Counted from the first letter of the stretch, positions 37,950 through 50,525 are shown. The stretch: DNA of 64,000 bases from Anadara kagoshimensis (GCA_021292105.1 CM037861.1:49971920-50035919), one strand, 5' to 3'. A program made the numbers and translations. The notes: a model not told the origin generated them from the sequence alone.

Positions 37950-39467
37950 AGTTGATGAGCAGCGAGCTATTTGATAATACTAACAATAGACGCTGAAAAA
38001 CAACAGTGTCAATTTTTAATAAATGTAAGTCTGGAATTAATATGAATACGCTACACCGAGACTCAGTTATCTTTGACCAAAGGCTTTATGGACTAGTTTA
38101 TAATTCTCCGTCCATTTATAGATGTTATCGACTATATAAGACAAATAATGTAACAGGAAATATACTTTTAAATACATATGATTGTACGTTTAAACTTGTT
38201 TTCTTCCAAAGTTTTAAAATACAAAGTGAAATGCATTATTTTATGTAATCATGTTATATTATAGTATTATACATTGAAGCACCGGAACATTGTACATACG
38301 AGCAATATTTCTGCCAACAGTTAGCATTTTATCCAATGAGTGTCTGAAACATTTATTTTTTTTAAAGTAACAGCAAGAAAAGAGTATCTATTCTCATCTT
38401 TTTCTGTCTACGGTGAACACGTTTGTGTCTCAATCACGATGCATTTGCTGTGGGATATACCAAATTATTTCAATTGGTTGTGCTCGATACATTTCACACT
38501 CGAATGAATTTCGTGTAATTATGTAGTTTTTTAAGTTTCATTTATATGACATGGATTTTATGTAACAGTTTATTAACCAATTTTGATGGAGTAAACCAAT
38601 CATATATTGTGGTATCTTAATCACCAATTCATCATTGTCAAAGTATGTGTATGCAATTACCACAAGTTCATCCCAGTTGACATTTTATGTAAATAAATAT
38701 AACTTTTGTGTTCTTATAACAGATATGTTTAAAATACATGTAGTTATTGTTAATGTTGTTGTTCAGATTTGTTGTTTATTCATCAAAATTCATACAATAT
38801 ATATGATTATTTCTTTAGAAATCATGCTATGCTGAATAAATATATATAATAACAGAGAAATTATTTTTCTAGTGTCCCTGTACAACTTTAAATTGCTAAA
38901 ACTCTTCCTTGTAAATATCTTAGTAACAATCGATGAAGATTACTTCTTTTGTGTTGTTGTTTGTTTCTGTCCGGACTACAGCTTTATGTGTGTGTCAATA
39001 CTTTTTGCTTCTTATTATGCGTACCCGACTCGACTATTCAAACCAAATGGATCAAACCAATCCTGAGATATTAAGCTCTAGGATTTTCTAAGTGACATAA
39101 CAGTATAAAAACCGCTTATGGATCTTATTAATCAAATAATTTTGTTGACTTCTTTTCAACATCTGATAATAACTCTAATATTTCCGATACTGCTAATAGC
39201 TTTTAAGGAGAGAAGACTGTCGCAAAATCATTTAACTCCATGGAGTTATATAGATGACGTTTTATCCCTTATTAATTCAACATTTTCAGAAATATTTTGA
39301 ATGAATCTATTCTAGTGAGCTTTAAATGAAATATACGACTGATTCCCCAAGTGTTTTATATCTCAACTTATAACTCAATTATGACACCCAAGAACGTCTA
39401 CATTTGTTGCTTATTGAAAACGTAATACATGTAATTTTAAATTTAGCATTGTCAAACTCCCTGTTTT
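37950..39467 (+). other. 3' flank / likely 3' UTR of the membrane-protein gene
   Basis: No coding signal. Poly(A)-signal hexamers AATAAA occur at 38018-38023 (69 bases past the stop) and 38835-38840; either could end the transcript. The short open frames here are chance frames in AT-rich DNA with no linked splice sites. Confidence 0.4.
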
Positions 39468-39857
39468 CTATGCAGCAAAACATGTGCTTCTCCTGGTCAT
39501 AGTATATTTGTTTCACATTAATATACTATGATAGAGCTTTTTCCACGACGGGAACATTATATAGCAAAGCAAGCTGCAAAAGAATTATTGACTCAAGAAT
39601 GTTGCAAACCTTATCAAGGTCCACAAAACATTTTCTGGTTGTCATCACAAAATATTTGAAAAGTATAATGTTTCTGTATTTAAAATTACTCTGTATATAT
39701 ATGACTAGTAGTCCATGTTCCTCCCACTTTTGATATTACACGTGGTGGGAATAGCCAGCTAAACAGAATGTGCTTATCCTTCCAAAACACCCAGCCTTGA
39801 TTTCCTAATGGAAGTTCACGTGTTATGTGATTAGGCCGGTATGTGTGTTTCTGATGG
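39468..39857 (-). repeat. Family A copy, decayed
   Basis: Tail block 39468-39650 and head block 39725-39857, with a diverged middle. Confidence 0.65.
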
Positions 39858-40467
39858 TTCAGTTACAATACCAACCAAATATCATTTTTGTAACGAAAAG
39901 AACATTCCAGATTCATACTTTTACAGACACATGTAGATTATTATCATTCTTCCTGTTTAATATAACTCATATTTGTTCATAAATCATTATGTTTTCATAT
40001 TCAAACAGTTCTGAATGTATACTGATGTGGACGTTTTTATTTCAATGCAAAATGTTTTATTGTAAAAAATAATAAAAGAAGATTATGATTGAAATATTTG
40101 TGTTTTCATGTATTCAGTGTTTCAGAAATGTATTTGATAAGATTATATTATGCCCATTATGTAACGGTCTACTGGTTTTTATGATATATTGCATCAGAAA
40201 ATGAATGGTCGTTTACGTTGTGGTCATTTATAAACTTCGAGGGAGTGATTTTTATCATCTGTTTGCTCTACAACTAACCAGTGGCGACATCTATAGGAAG
40301 ATGTATAGAACTTATGTAGAATTTATAGCTGAAACTTTACATGTACATGGAAATATCTAAAACAAATAATCATTGAAAAAAAGTATAAAAAAACCATCAA
40401 AACAACCGATTATGAAATAATAATAATATAATATGGCAATATGTTTGTGGTACTTATGATCATATAA

Positions 40468-40762
40468 TGAGGTCCTTATCCTTCCGGAACATTCAGCCTC
40501 ATTTTCCTGATGAAAGTCCATGTGTTTAACCTAAATTGACAACCTAACGTCGTTGACTTGATATATTTGAGGTCCCATAGTTCCATGTTTCAGTTAAGAC
40601 CTTGTGCATGTAGCTAGCGAAAAGGAGGTACTTACCCTTCTGGGGCATCTGACCTAATTTCCTTAGTGAAAGTTCCACGTGTTTAACTTAATTTTGTCAG
40701 TTTCAAAATGTTTACTTTGCATTGGGATTGTAATTTTGACATGAATTCGTATGTTTGATTTT
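40468..40762 (-). repeat. Two adjoining family A pieces
   Basis: 40468-40545 (GGTCCTTATCCTTCCGGAAC) and 40555-40762 (GTAGCTAGCGAAAAGGAGGT through ACATGAATTCG), same orientation. Confidence 0.65.
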
Positions 40763-41874
40763 GGTGATTGTTTTTTATAATTACTCACTTAAATAGAGAT
40801 AGATTTTGTACAAAACTTGATTTTGTTTAATCTTCAACATTTGAAAACAAATCAATTTGTATTGATACATAAGTTTATATATACGCTTTGTGTTAGATAT
40901 ATTTTAGGTATCTGTAGTGTTAGGTATAATTTAGGCTTCTCTAGTACATGTTTTCAATAACATACTACCTCACTAAATTCAATTCAAAATACATTTACAA
41001 CCTATTTAAAGGAAAATTGTAGAGATTAGGGATAAAACGATACAATTTGAAAAAAAATATTAAAAAATATTGTTTTGAGTAATAAAATGTTTGAAAATAT
41101 CCTTCAGGTACAAACAGCTTGCCTTCCTCAAGGTTCAATAACACTTTCTTTTATCACTTTAATTTGGATTGGCAATTTGCAAATTGTTGGACATAGCAAT
41201 TGTTCAATTTTATGTGCAGACCCTTTGAAATAAAACTTAGAGCAGAAACACATCATATAGGTCACTTCCAAATGAAAAGATGTCAAAAGTAAAAGATGTT
41301 AATTTTTGTAACTTGTGTTTACAGTCTCTGGAAAAACGGGTTTTAGTGATAATGAACATAGTTTGGTTGGTTTGGTAACATTCGGTACACGACTGTTGCA
41401 TCAAATCATGAAGTATATATGTGATTGCATCAAGTAGAAATCGGTTAAAATCTCCACGTTAACATTTTCAGTATTGTGACTTAACAGTTGGAAGAACGAC
41501 GTCATCATTATACCGCGATCATTGCCGTGAAAACATGTACACAGTGCTCAACATGGAGACAGATATTTTATACAAGCAAATGAATACTACACGGACTGAA
41601 AAATTGTAGTTGACTTAAGGTCCCTATATTGTTAGAATTTCCGATAATTTTTGCAAATTCATGTAGTTTTGCGCGCATTTACAATTGGATGGTACGTAAA
41701 TAGCTACGTCATAAATGACATCATAACTTTGGTATTCATTAGAATTTTTAAGTAAAATTTTGTAAAACAAAAAATAGAGAATGATTTTTTATACATTTTA
41801 AAGACAAAAAATATTTTTGTGACAATTTGAGATTTCAACCAATTTCTACTTGATACAATCACATATGTACTATT

Positions 41875-42057
41875 CTCAATTTCCATTTCACACGTGAAGG
41901 GTGTAGCTAGCTAAACAGGAGATGTTTGTCCTTCTGGGGCAACCAGCATTATTTCCCATGCAATAGTCGCGTGTTTAACATAAGTTGTCAGTTTCAAACT
42001 TAAACTTTGCTTTAGGATTGTGATTTGGGCAAGGATCAATGTATATGTATTTGATAG
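41875..42057 (-). repeat. Family A fragment
   Basis: CACACGTGAAGGGTGTAGCT through GATTTGGGCAAGGATCAATG. Confidence 0.7.
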
Positions 42058-43004
42058 ATGTACTAATATACCTTCTTTCTTTACAATAAAACTTAAACCG
42101 GGTCTAAAGTACGATATCATCATGGGTAAAGGGGTACTTTGAAAACGCATTAATGTAACAAAATACTATCAGCTACGATGCATTTACAGAAAGTTAAAAT
42201 ATATTCTCATTTATTAAATATTCCTTGCAGCTAGAGGTCAATCATACTCTCGGTTAATATTTCCGGTTAGTGGTAATTTAGAGTTAAACATGTTTACAGA
42301 TAAAAAAAATAATTATTCTGTTATGTGCTTTTATCCCATGTGCCCTCATCCCAAAAGGTTGTTATTTTCTAGTTTTTCGTAGAACTGGTTACATATGTGT
42401 TTGAATCAGAGCAGGATAAGAATCTCACTCTAATGAAATTGAAAAACAGTCTTAACATAATCACATCATTTTAAAGTGTTATTATATGTATCCAGGTTAG
42501 AGAATTAATCATCTCAGGTAGTATATCGTTACCTTTAATCTTATCTTTTAAATATAACACATTTATTTGCAATATTTAAATATGACATTGTAAACATTAC
42601 GTCATGACTGCTATCTCAAGTAACACCGATAACACACCAGAAAATACGACAACAGATAACCTTTTTGACATTTGTGGGAAATAACGATTTTCAACGATTT
42701 AAGGCATGTGACACTATAAAGTAGAAGGTGAAGTCCCTTAGTGTTTTAGTGTACTACATTTAGATAACAGTCAAGAAACTCGTGTCATTTTTGTTGTGGA
42801 TATAATTGTGTTTCATCTAAACAAAATAACAGATAAACATGTTCTTTGCAGTAATTAAAACAACCAAGAATGAATAAAGCACATGACCCATGGGCATCAA
42901 CGGCCTTGCGAGGATGTATAACTCTCGACTTTAATTACGCTTCGAAAGTTCACATAAAACAGTTCTTACGAATAACTTCAAAAACACCGCTAACAACAGC
43001 AAAA
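42058..43004. other. No gene seen
   Basis: AT-rich, with no repeat recognised. Confidence 0.4.
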
Positions 43005-43168
43005 GCGTAAATACCAGTTCATTTGCAACGCGAACTGCCACTAAAGAAGTAAGGTCATGTGCTCCGGAAGGTAAAGCAACCCGTGCTTAGATAGCTACAC
43101 CCGCCACGTGTGAAAAAAAATTAAACGGAAAAGAACATGAAGCTATGGGACATCAAATCTATCTAGGT
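43005..43168 (+). repeat. Family A fragment
   Basis: GTCATGTGCTCCGGAAGG, ACACCCGCCACGTGTG and GAACATGAAGCTATGGGAC. Confidence 0.7.
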
Positions 43169-43454
43169 AAAACAGAATGGAAATAAATTCTTGTTTCTAA
43201 CAGTACGCATCGAAATATGAAACAAAATAGTGTTTAAGAATGATTCTTCAAAATACAACTTTCAACAACAATAGCTTATAACAAAGGATAACACAGACGT
43301 TATCTCCTCGAACTTCATTTCGTATTGCTGGTGCCTATAATGTTAACATATATTACAAACAGAAAGAACGGAAAAGCATGCTTTTATTATGAACTAAAAT
43401 TACCCATATGATGTCAAAATGTTATTTTACAACAAATATACTTACCTTGTATTA

Positions 43455-43507
<53 letters not shown>
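43455..43507. repeat. (ATT)n microsatellite
   Basis: Near-perfect ATT repeats. Confidence 0.95.
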
Positions 43508-43782
43508 GAAACAGTTTGGTGATTGTCATTGTATGCATTTATGTCACAAAATAGTCGATCTATTGGATTTTAAATGATTCATTCTAAAACTAAAATAACC
43601 AAAGGCGATTGACAAATTATCTTTGTTTCTATTAGACGATATCTTCCGTCTTGGGTAAAAAAATTATTAAGTGGACAAATCTAGGTTAACACGAAATTAG
43701 ATGTCATTCAAAATAATTGAACAAAATACGAAGCATAGGTCTTATGTTTGAATTATTTGTTTCATCATTCGTTACACAACAT

Positions 43783-44003
43783 TGTCCAGGATTGCCCTGG
43801 ATATATATTTCATATTCCTTTTATTCAATTTTGATTACACAAGTGGCGGGTGTAGCTAGCTAAATAGAAGGTGCTTACCCTCCTGGACTACACGGCCTCA
43901 CTTCCCTATGGAAATTCACATGTTTATCTTAACTTGTCATCTACAAAGCTTTTTCTTTGTTTCTCGATTGTGATTCGAACACGGATTAGTATTTTTGATT
44001 TGA
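43783..44003 (-). repeat. Family A fragment
   Basis: TGTCCAGGATTGCCCTGGAT through GATTCGAACACGGATTAGT. Confidence 0.75.
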
Positions 44004-44116
44004 TTGTTACATTACATCATGCCACTATTAAAAGCTTTATACAAAAGAGTCATAGAAATTCCATGGAAACTTCAGAAAATGGATATCTAATTCTTACTAA
44101 ACCTGTTTTAATTTTA

Positions 44117-44142
44117 CAGAATTAGACAGCCGTTTCGAAATA
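44117..44142 (-). ncRNA. Hammerhead ribozyme fragment I (3' half)
   Basis: Minus strand. Holds CGAAACGGCTGTCTAATTCTG and the conserved 3' flank, without the CTGATGA half. Lies ~180 bp from relic J in opposite orientation. Confidence 0.5.
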
Positions 44143-44323
44143 AAATCCCTTCCACATCCATTTTTCCATGCTGTTATAAAGATTTAAGCATGACTTTGGC
44201 ATTGATCCAACATTTTTTCATCCTTTATACCTGTACATATTCTAAATTTGGTAAAATGTATTTTGGTCCTTTTGGTATCTTTTCAATATTTGAAAAAATG
44301 TTGTATTGCACAATTTTGGTCCA

Positions 44324-44369
44324 AGCACTAATTATGAGGAATTGTATTCCTAAACGACTATCTAGTGCT
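44324..44369 (+). ncRNA. Hammerhead ribozyme relic J
   Basis: Stem I perfect (7 bp) and stem II perfect, but the core reads ATTATGA and TAAAC, so it is inactive. The conserved 5' flank (ending CACAATTTTGGTCC) is present from about 44180. Confidence 0.7.
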
Positions 44370-44853
44370 GTAAAATTAAAACTGGTATAATTATAAGTAA
44401 TACACAAATTAACATATAGGAAGGTTTACAAAAATAAATGCATTTAATAATATAATTGTTACAAAGACAAAGTAAGAGCTTTGGTCTTCCATATGTAACC
44501 TTTAAAGTGATTAATTTTACAACTTTAAAAGAATAAGACACCCAATGAGGTTTTAATTTCAGACAGTCATATCATAATTTAAATACGCATCAACCAAAGG
44601 TTTTTCACAGGAAATATCATTTAATTGGCACCAGTTATAAAAGAGAAGTTTCGAAAAATTAACACCTTATTACATGTTTTACGTGTTTTGTGATAAAACG
44701 TGATCAACAACGCAAGAAAACCCGTTTCAAATAGCTAAACATCAGTTGAATTTGGGTCAAAAACTTTTTTCGGAAACATTTTTAGAAATGTTAAATGAAT
44801 GCCCATCTGCTTTATATCAAATTGAAACTAACTCGGCCAATAAAAAATCTATG

Positions 44854-45238
44854 GTAAAGCTTGTTCCCACTACAGGAACTATATACAACGAAGCAAGCTG
44901 CTTACAAATAAATTGTTGTCCAAGGGATATTGCAAGCCTAGGTTTTTCAGGGCCCTCAATGAGGTTTAGTTTCATGGTCGTCATTACAGTATTGTTGATA
45001 AGTTTGATGTCTCTGCGTTTATGATTGCTCTGTAGTTAATTTGACGCCCCATTATTCCTTGGTCCTGTCACTTAATTTTGATACACGCGTGACGGGCAGA
45101 TGTAGCTAGCTAAACAGGGGGTACTTGCCCTTCCACAGCACCCGGCGCCACTTATTTCACGGGTTTATCCCAATATCATAGTTTTTACTTTGCTTCTAGA
45201 TTGTGATTTGGACATGGATTAATATGTTTGCTGCTGAT
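44854..45238 (-). repeat. Family A copy, nearly full length
   Basis: CTTGTTCCCACTACAGGAAC through GGACATGGATTAATATG; directly followed by a second copy. Confidence 0.8.
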
Positions 45239-45260
45239 TCGGTACAAATTTGTTACAAGT

Positions 45261-45522
45261 TTTATGTCCGTCATCACAGTATTATTCATAAGTATGTTGT
45301 CTCTGTGTCTAGGATTGCCCTGGATATATTTGAAGTCCATAGTCCCATGTTCCTTTCACTCAATTTTGATTACATACAATGCAGAGGTGCTTACTCTTCT
45401 GGAGCACCCGGTCTCAGTTCCCTGGTGGAAGTTCACGTGTCTAACCTAACTTGTCAATTCCAAAGTTTTTACTTTGCTTCTGGATTGTGCTTCGGACATG
45501 GATTAGTATGTTTGTTTTGGAT
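45261..45522 (-). repeat. Family A copy, head-to-tail with the previous one
   Basis: GTCCGTCATCACAGTATTAT through GACATGGATTAGTATGTTTG; the AGCTAGCT block is deleted. Confidence 0.75.
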
Positions 45523-46085
45523 CTATAACGGCTATTTTATTGATCCATTTATCGTAATGGTAGCGATAAAGGATGACGGACGGTAATTTATTATCTGTAT
45601 CAGCCAAAGATTGGTCACCAAATTTGATTATATTCAACCTAGCGATTGAATTTCAGAGATTTTTCAAAGAATCCGCTTTAAATAACAAAATAAACAATGG
45701 TCAATTTGTCATCAAAACAAAATACCTCTTTCCAAATAGCAATTTAACGCCTATAGAACTGATTTTAACCTCGTCAAAATATGTTGAAAATCTACATTTG
45801 AAAACTTTTTCGGATTCGAAATACATGTAGTAGCAAAACGACAAAGCAAAACTAGAGCATGGCATCGCTCTAGACATCATTTTAAAGGGCTTATCAAGAA
45901 AACAGCAGATCTAAAACCACCAAGTCAAAACATTTAAACGTAGTTAATACATTTTTGTATTTAACAATTCAAATCTAAATTTGCAAACTATAGCCCTGAC
46001 CTTTAATCTTTGTCTCATGTAAACAAAATGTATCAAACTCCGCATTGATATCTCTTAAAAACTTGTTCAAATTTTAAAGTTGCAC

Positions 46086-46203
46086 AAGTCCTCATTTCCT
46101 TGGTGGAAGTTCACGTGTTAAACCAAATTTGCGTTTTTCAAAGTTTTAACTTTGGTTTGGGTTTGTGGATTGAACATGGATTGGTTTATGTGTTTTTGAT
46201 AGT
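46086..46203 (-). repeat. Family A fragment (head)
   Basis: CATTTCCTTGGTGGAAGTTC through GAACATGGATTGGTTTATG. Confidence 0.65.
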
Positions 46204-46756
46204 TATTTATGGATGGCTTTATTGTCAATAACATATTGTCAGTAACCCGAGTCATAGTAGTACGAGTTGATATTACCGGTGATTCCCCGAGTTAACATAA
46301 GATATAATTAGAAACTTAACACAAGGTGATTTTGTTAGTAACCCTGACAGTAGATTTCTGAGTTGGATAATACGAGGTAAAGTTGTTAGTAACTTAATTT
46401 AAAATCACACACCGTGATATTGTCGGTAACTGTCTTATTTAAAAAGGCGTCCTCCTGTTAATTAAGAGACATGTTACTTAAATCTAAAGTTATGTGTAAT
46501 TGATATGTGAGATAGATTTTATCTTTACATTCACTTTTTTACAAATATAATTAAATAAGGATTTATTACAAACAGAACATTTTTTCAGTTTGTGTCCCTT
46601 TGATGGTGAAATCATTTAAACGCTTGAATTAATATGATTGTGTATTTTATAATACGTATTCATATGTGGGGGAATAGTAAGGTTTTAAAGGAATCCTATA
46701 GAATATTGCAATGACTGCAATAACAAGTAACTGACCAAGTTCAAGCTCAATCTAAT

Positions 46757-46877
46757 GCACCCGGTCTCCCTATTTCACGTAAAAGTCCACATGTTGACCT
46801 TAATGTGTCAGTTTCAATTTTTTACCTTGCTTTGAGATTCTGATTAGGACACTGATTAGTATGTTTGTTGTTTATTT
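46757..46877 (-). repeat. Family A fragment (head)
   Basis: CACCCGGTCTCCCTATTTCA through GATTAGTATGTTTGTTG. Confidence 0.65.
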
Positions 46878-47921
46878 CTTTGAATGCATGAATTCCTTAA
46901 AAAGAGTAAACATGTCCTTTGCAGTAACAACAACATCTTTCTTGGATACACGATTATACGGATGGTATATCAATTGTCAAATTTCATTTCTTGTGGAAAA
47001 AGTTTAGTTGTCATTGTCAGGGTTCTATAGGAAGAGTCCTTATTTCTCCAATGTAAATATGAAAACTGACGACAGAAACTTGACAAGACGAAGAAATACC
47101 ATTTCCACAAAAGAAACTGTCAATAATAAAAACTGGCAATTATGTTCTAATTTTCTAAAATGGTAAGAGTGAAAAACTGAAAATGGAACACCTGACAATG
47201 GACAAAATACACAAGAAGTGAAACTTCAAGGCTATATCGGCCATCATACGTTCGGGCTTTCGAGGCAAATCCCACAATACCTCCTGCAATAAGGAAAATA
47301 ACAAATCAACTCTGAGTGCAATCGTTTTTTATTTTCTTTAAATGGGTGGAAATCTTCCTGGGGCGTAAAACGCCATATTTCTACTTTCTCGTCAATAATG
47401 AAATAGGGATACTAATTAACTTCCTTGCCGCAGATCTAATCGCGGTAAAATAAATTACTACCGATTGATTTTATTTTAGTATCTCAAGGTTTAATTCCAT
47501 TTTTTTCGAGTCTTTTAATTTTTCTTATTCAATTTCAACACATATCCATAAATCTATTAACATAATTCGTTTTACGTGTATATAAACTGAGTTAAACCTT
47601 GTGGTTTTTGTCTTGAAAGGTATGCTATTTTGTAGTGTGCTATTTCTTACTTTAATGCACAATTTGCATTCAAAAAAAAAAACATGACATCGTTCCAAAC
47701 AATTCTAAAGAGAAACGTGACAGTATCAATATACAAGCTGTTTTATTTAAAATGAGACATCTTTACACTATTATGCAAGTCCCGCACGCTAAGGTCATTG
47801 TATTGCTGACTGGGTGATAGTGTATAAGAGTACTGTGTTTGATTCGAGTACGAATCTTGTACTGAATAATACATTGTAGTTCTATTTTTATGATTAACCG
47901 TTTTAATAGGTAATCTAAATT

Positions 47922-48386
47922 CTATGCAGTAACATACCTGCTTCTCCTGTTTATGGTGTATTTGTTTCCCAATTAATACTCTATTATAGAGCTTGTTCCC
48001 ACTACAAGGACTTTGTACAACGAAGCAGCCTGCTTGCCAATAAATTGTTGACTCAGGGATATTGCAAGCCTAGGCTTATCACGGCCCTCAAAAACATTGT
48101 ATGACCGTCATCACGGTATTGTTGATAAGTTTGATGTCTCTGTGTCCAGGATTGCCCTGGTTATATTTGACTTCCCATAGTTACATGTTTCTTTCACTCA
48201 ATTGTGATTACACACGTTGTGGGTGTAGCTAGCTAAACAGAAGGTGTTTGTCCTTCTTCTGTAGCACCCGGTCTCACTTCCCTGGTGTAAGTTGAAGTGT
48301 TTAACCTAACTTATCAGTTCTAAAGTTTTTACTTTGCTTCTGATTTGTGATTCGGACATGGATTAGTATGTTTGTTTTTGATTGCA
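47922..48386 (-). repeat. Family A repeat, full-length reference copy (465 bp)
   Basis: Unclassified interspersed repeat. Read on its + sense: TCAAAAACAAACATACTAAT, CCATGTCCGAATCACAATC, AGCAAAGTAAAAACTTTG, GGGAAGTGAG, CTCCGGAAGGGTAAG, AGCTAGCTACACCCGCCAC, CACGTGTGTAATCAAAATTG, GATATATCCAGGGCAATCCT, GACACAGAGACATCA, CAACAATTTATTTGTAAGCA, GGCTGCTTCGTTGTA and GGAGAAGCAGGTAT. No inverted ends, tRNA head or coding sequence seen, so a SINE-like or Helitron-like origin is only a guess. Confidence 0.8.
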
Positions 48387-48548
48387 TAAGAAGTCTACAA
48401 CAATGCTTAAACTAGACACGTAAACATACCGTTTTTACCTTTTAGCTTCGTATGGGGTTTTTTTTCAAATCAAATAAAGGAAGTAAACACATATATCAGT
48501 TATATTACCTATTATACCAGTTTTTATTTTACATCATGTTTTTTGTTA

Positions 48549-48722
48549 AATCAAAAGCAAATTTACCAATCCATGTCCAAATCTCAATCCCAAAGCAACT
48601 TAAAAATTTGATTTTTTTTTTGATTTTTTTTTTTTCAATTTCAAATTAAGGTAATCGCGTGAATATCTTCCAGTAGTCGGGACTTGCGGCCGGTGCTAAA
48701 GAAGGGCAAGTACCTATTATAA
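48549..48722 (+). repeat. Family A fragment (head), with T-rich insertion
   Basis: AATCCATGTCCAAATCTCAAT, then a T-rich stretch, then GGGCAAGTACCTATTAT. Confidence 0.55.
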
Positions 48723-49025
48723 AAATAAATCTAAAATTGAATCAGGATTTTCCTTTCGATGATAATGACCGTAGTGTTTGTCTTCTTATATAGCAAAACT
48801 TCTTTTCTGAAATGTTTAGTAACTAAAATTTTTCTACAGAAAATCAAGGTAAAAGAAAATGACATGTGCAAATGCAAAATGTAGATCCAATATTTGTTGT
48901 TGATGTAGAATGTTGTGAAGACTTTCATATATCTTGAATTTGGTCTTTTTGATTCGAATATATGATAAGTTTTGGCGATGCAACTACTGGCCTAGTGGTC
49001 ACATTAGAAATATACATCTATTGTC

Positions 49026-49816
49026 TTAATGCGTGAGCTGAAGGGTAATATCTAAATCTGGAAAAACTGAATGTTTAGTGGCTCGTAATAACACACAAGT
49101 AGGCTGATACTGAATTCCTTTATCTGCATATCCCATTCCTGTGACATTGCCATTCACAGGTATGGCTATGCTATCTCTCCTTATTTTTCGTGGTTCTTTT
49201 AAGCTCTTTCTCCCCACTGTTTTACTTCTAAAAGCCAATTGTTTTAGTCTTGCTATATTAGCTATTTGTAAATATCACTTTCACTTTCTAAATTGTTGTT
49301 TGCAAGTTTCTAGACAGGAATTAAATGTCAGTTCCAAAAAGTATCTGCATAGTATTATAGTATTCATTATTTGGTTCGATAAAAAATAGACAAGTTTTGG
49401 TTCCTCATTTTGTAGTCCATGTATGGAAAATATCGTCCGTCAGCTCACTCCTCATTGATAACCATTTTAAGTGAGTGCAATGGTATGTCAGCAAGATTGT
49501 CTTTATAAAATGATTCTGAAATTGTTGATATAGTAGAACGTGTATCCAACAGTGCCTTAGTTGAAACATTTTCTATCAAACAATCTATTTCGTTTTCTCA
49601 ATTAGTCCTTCTGGAACTTGAGTACAACCATTTGGTTTCTTTGTCAATGGCTTAAAGACGTCTTCTCCCCATACGTTGTAGGAGTTTAAACCATGACCTT
49701 TAGAACCCCTTACTTTAACTATGCATTCCTTCTCTTGATAAATGACCAGGTATCCAACATCTGTAATATGTGATTCCCCCTTCTCTGTATTCATATTATA
49801 ATAATGCATATTTAAA

Positions 49817-49886
<70 letters not shown>

Positions 49887-50170
49887 TTTCGTTTCTGCCG
49901 TTGTGAACCCTTTCATTATAATGCAGATTATAACTTCCTCCAATAAACCTAGGTGTTGATTCAATGTAAAATTCAAATTTTGTTGATTTCATCTTGCATT
50001 TTTTAGAAATGTAGACAACTTAATTTATTATTGCTTTCATCTTTTCCCTACACATCTTCTGCTTTCATGGATGTATGCTTTTACCACCTGATTTATGGTT
50101 ATTTCTCTGACTACTACTAAATTCCTGTTGCTTTCTCTGTGTCTCCACCAGTAATGAATAATAATCTTCT
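49026..50170 (-). pseudogene. Decayed Ty3/Gypsy-like LTR retrotransposon fragment (gag end and protease region)
   Basis: On the minus strand, from high to low coordinate: a gag-like peptide EDYYSLLVETQRKQQEF (about 50110-50160); a frame with KVRGSKGHGLNSYN (about 49690); VPEGLIEKT (about 49590-49615); an aspartic-protease-like segment ALLDTRSTISTISESFY (about 49510-49560), where the family's catalytic LDTGS reads LDTRS; ADGRYFPYMDY (about 49410-49445); and a later segment IQYQPTCVLLRATKHSVFP (49050-49110). Stops and frame changes interrupt it, and a CT/GT microsatellite sits inside (49821-49886). No LTRs, RT or integrase are seen, and the changed active-site residue shows it is inactive. A family A repeat abuts its 5' end. 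Confidence 0.65.
49821..49886. repeat. (CT)n(GT)n microsatellite inside the Gypsy-like remnant
   Basis: CT to 49872, then GT; same CT-to-GT structure as 851-909. Confidence 0.95.
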
Positions 50171-50196
50171 ATTGCATCAAACTTATGTCCATGTAA

Positions 50197-50406
50197 ATCA
50201 AAAACAAAAATACCAATCGATGCCCAAACCACAATCCAAAAGCTAAAAACTTTGAAACTAAGCATGTGAACTTCTACCAGAAAAGTGACGTCAAATATAT
50301 CCAGGCTCATTTTGGATACAGACACATTATACTTGTAAACAAACTCGTGATGACGACCATAACACTTTTGAGGGCATTGATAACCCTGGGCTTGCAATAT
50401 GTCTGC
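50197..50406 (+). repeat. Family A copy beside the Gypsy-like remnant
   Basis: ATCAAAAACAAAAATACCAA through GGGCTTGCAATATGTCTG, with the middle block deleted; its start abuts the gag-like peptide region. Confidence 0.7.
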
Positions 50407-50487
50407 CTCAACTAGAATTCACTAAACCTTGTTTTATTGCACGTCCTAAAATATCTTCAAATCTGCAATTCTAATTACTAACATCTT

Positions 50488-50490
<3 letters not shown>

Positions 50491-50525
<35 letters not shown>
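50491..50525. repeat. (GT)n microsatellite
   Basis: Uninterrupted GT run. Confidence 0.95.

Larger units (their letters stand above)
45523..47921. other. No gene seen apart from two family A pieces
   Basis: 46230-46440 has a loose repetition of GTTAGTAAC/GTCAGTAAC phrases; the remainder is AT-rich. Confidence 0.4.

Noticed and set aside
44746..45024. 92-codon plus-strand frame
   Set aside because: Most of it is an antisense family A repeat.
49585..49992. Single intact 135-codon gene with an (ER)n tract
   Set aside because: The ER tract is the CT microsatellite; only the remainder resembles a retroelement, and stops follow.
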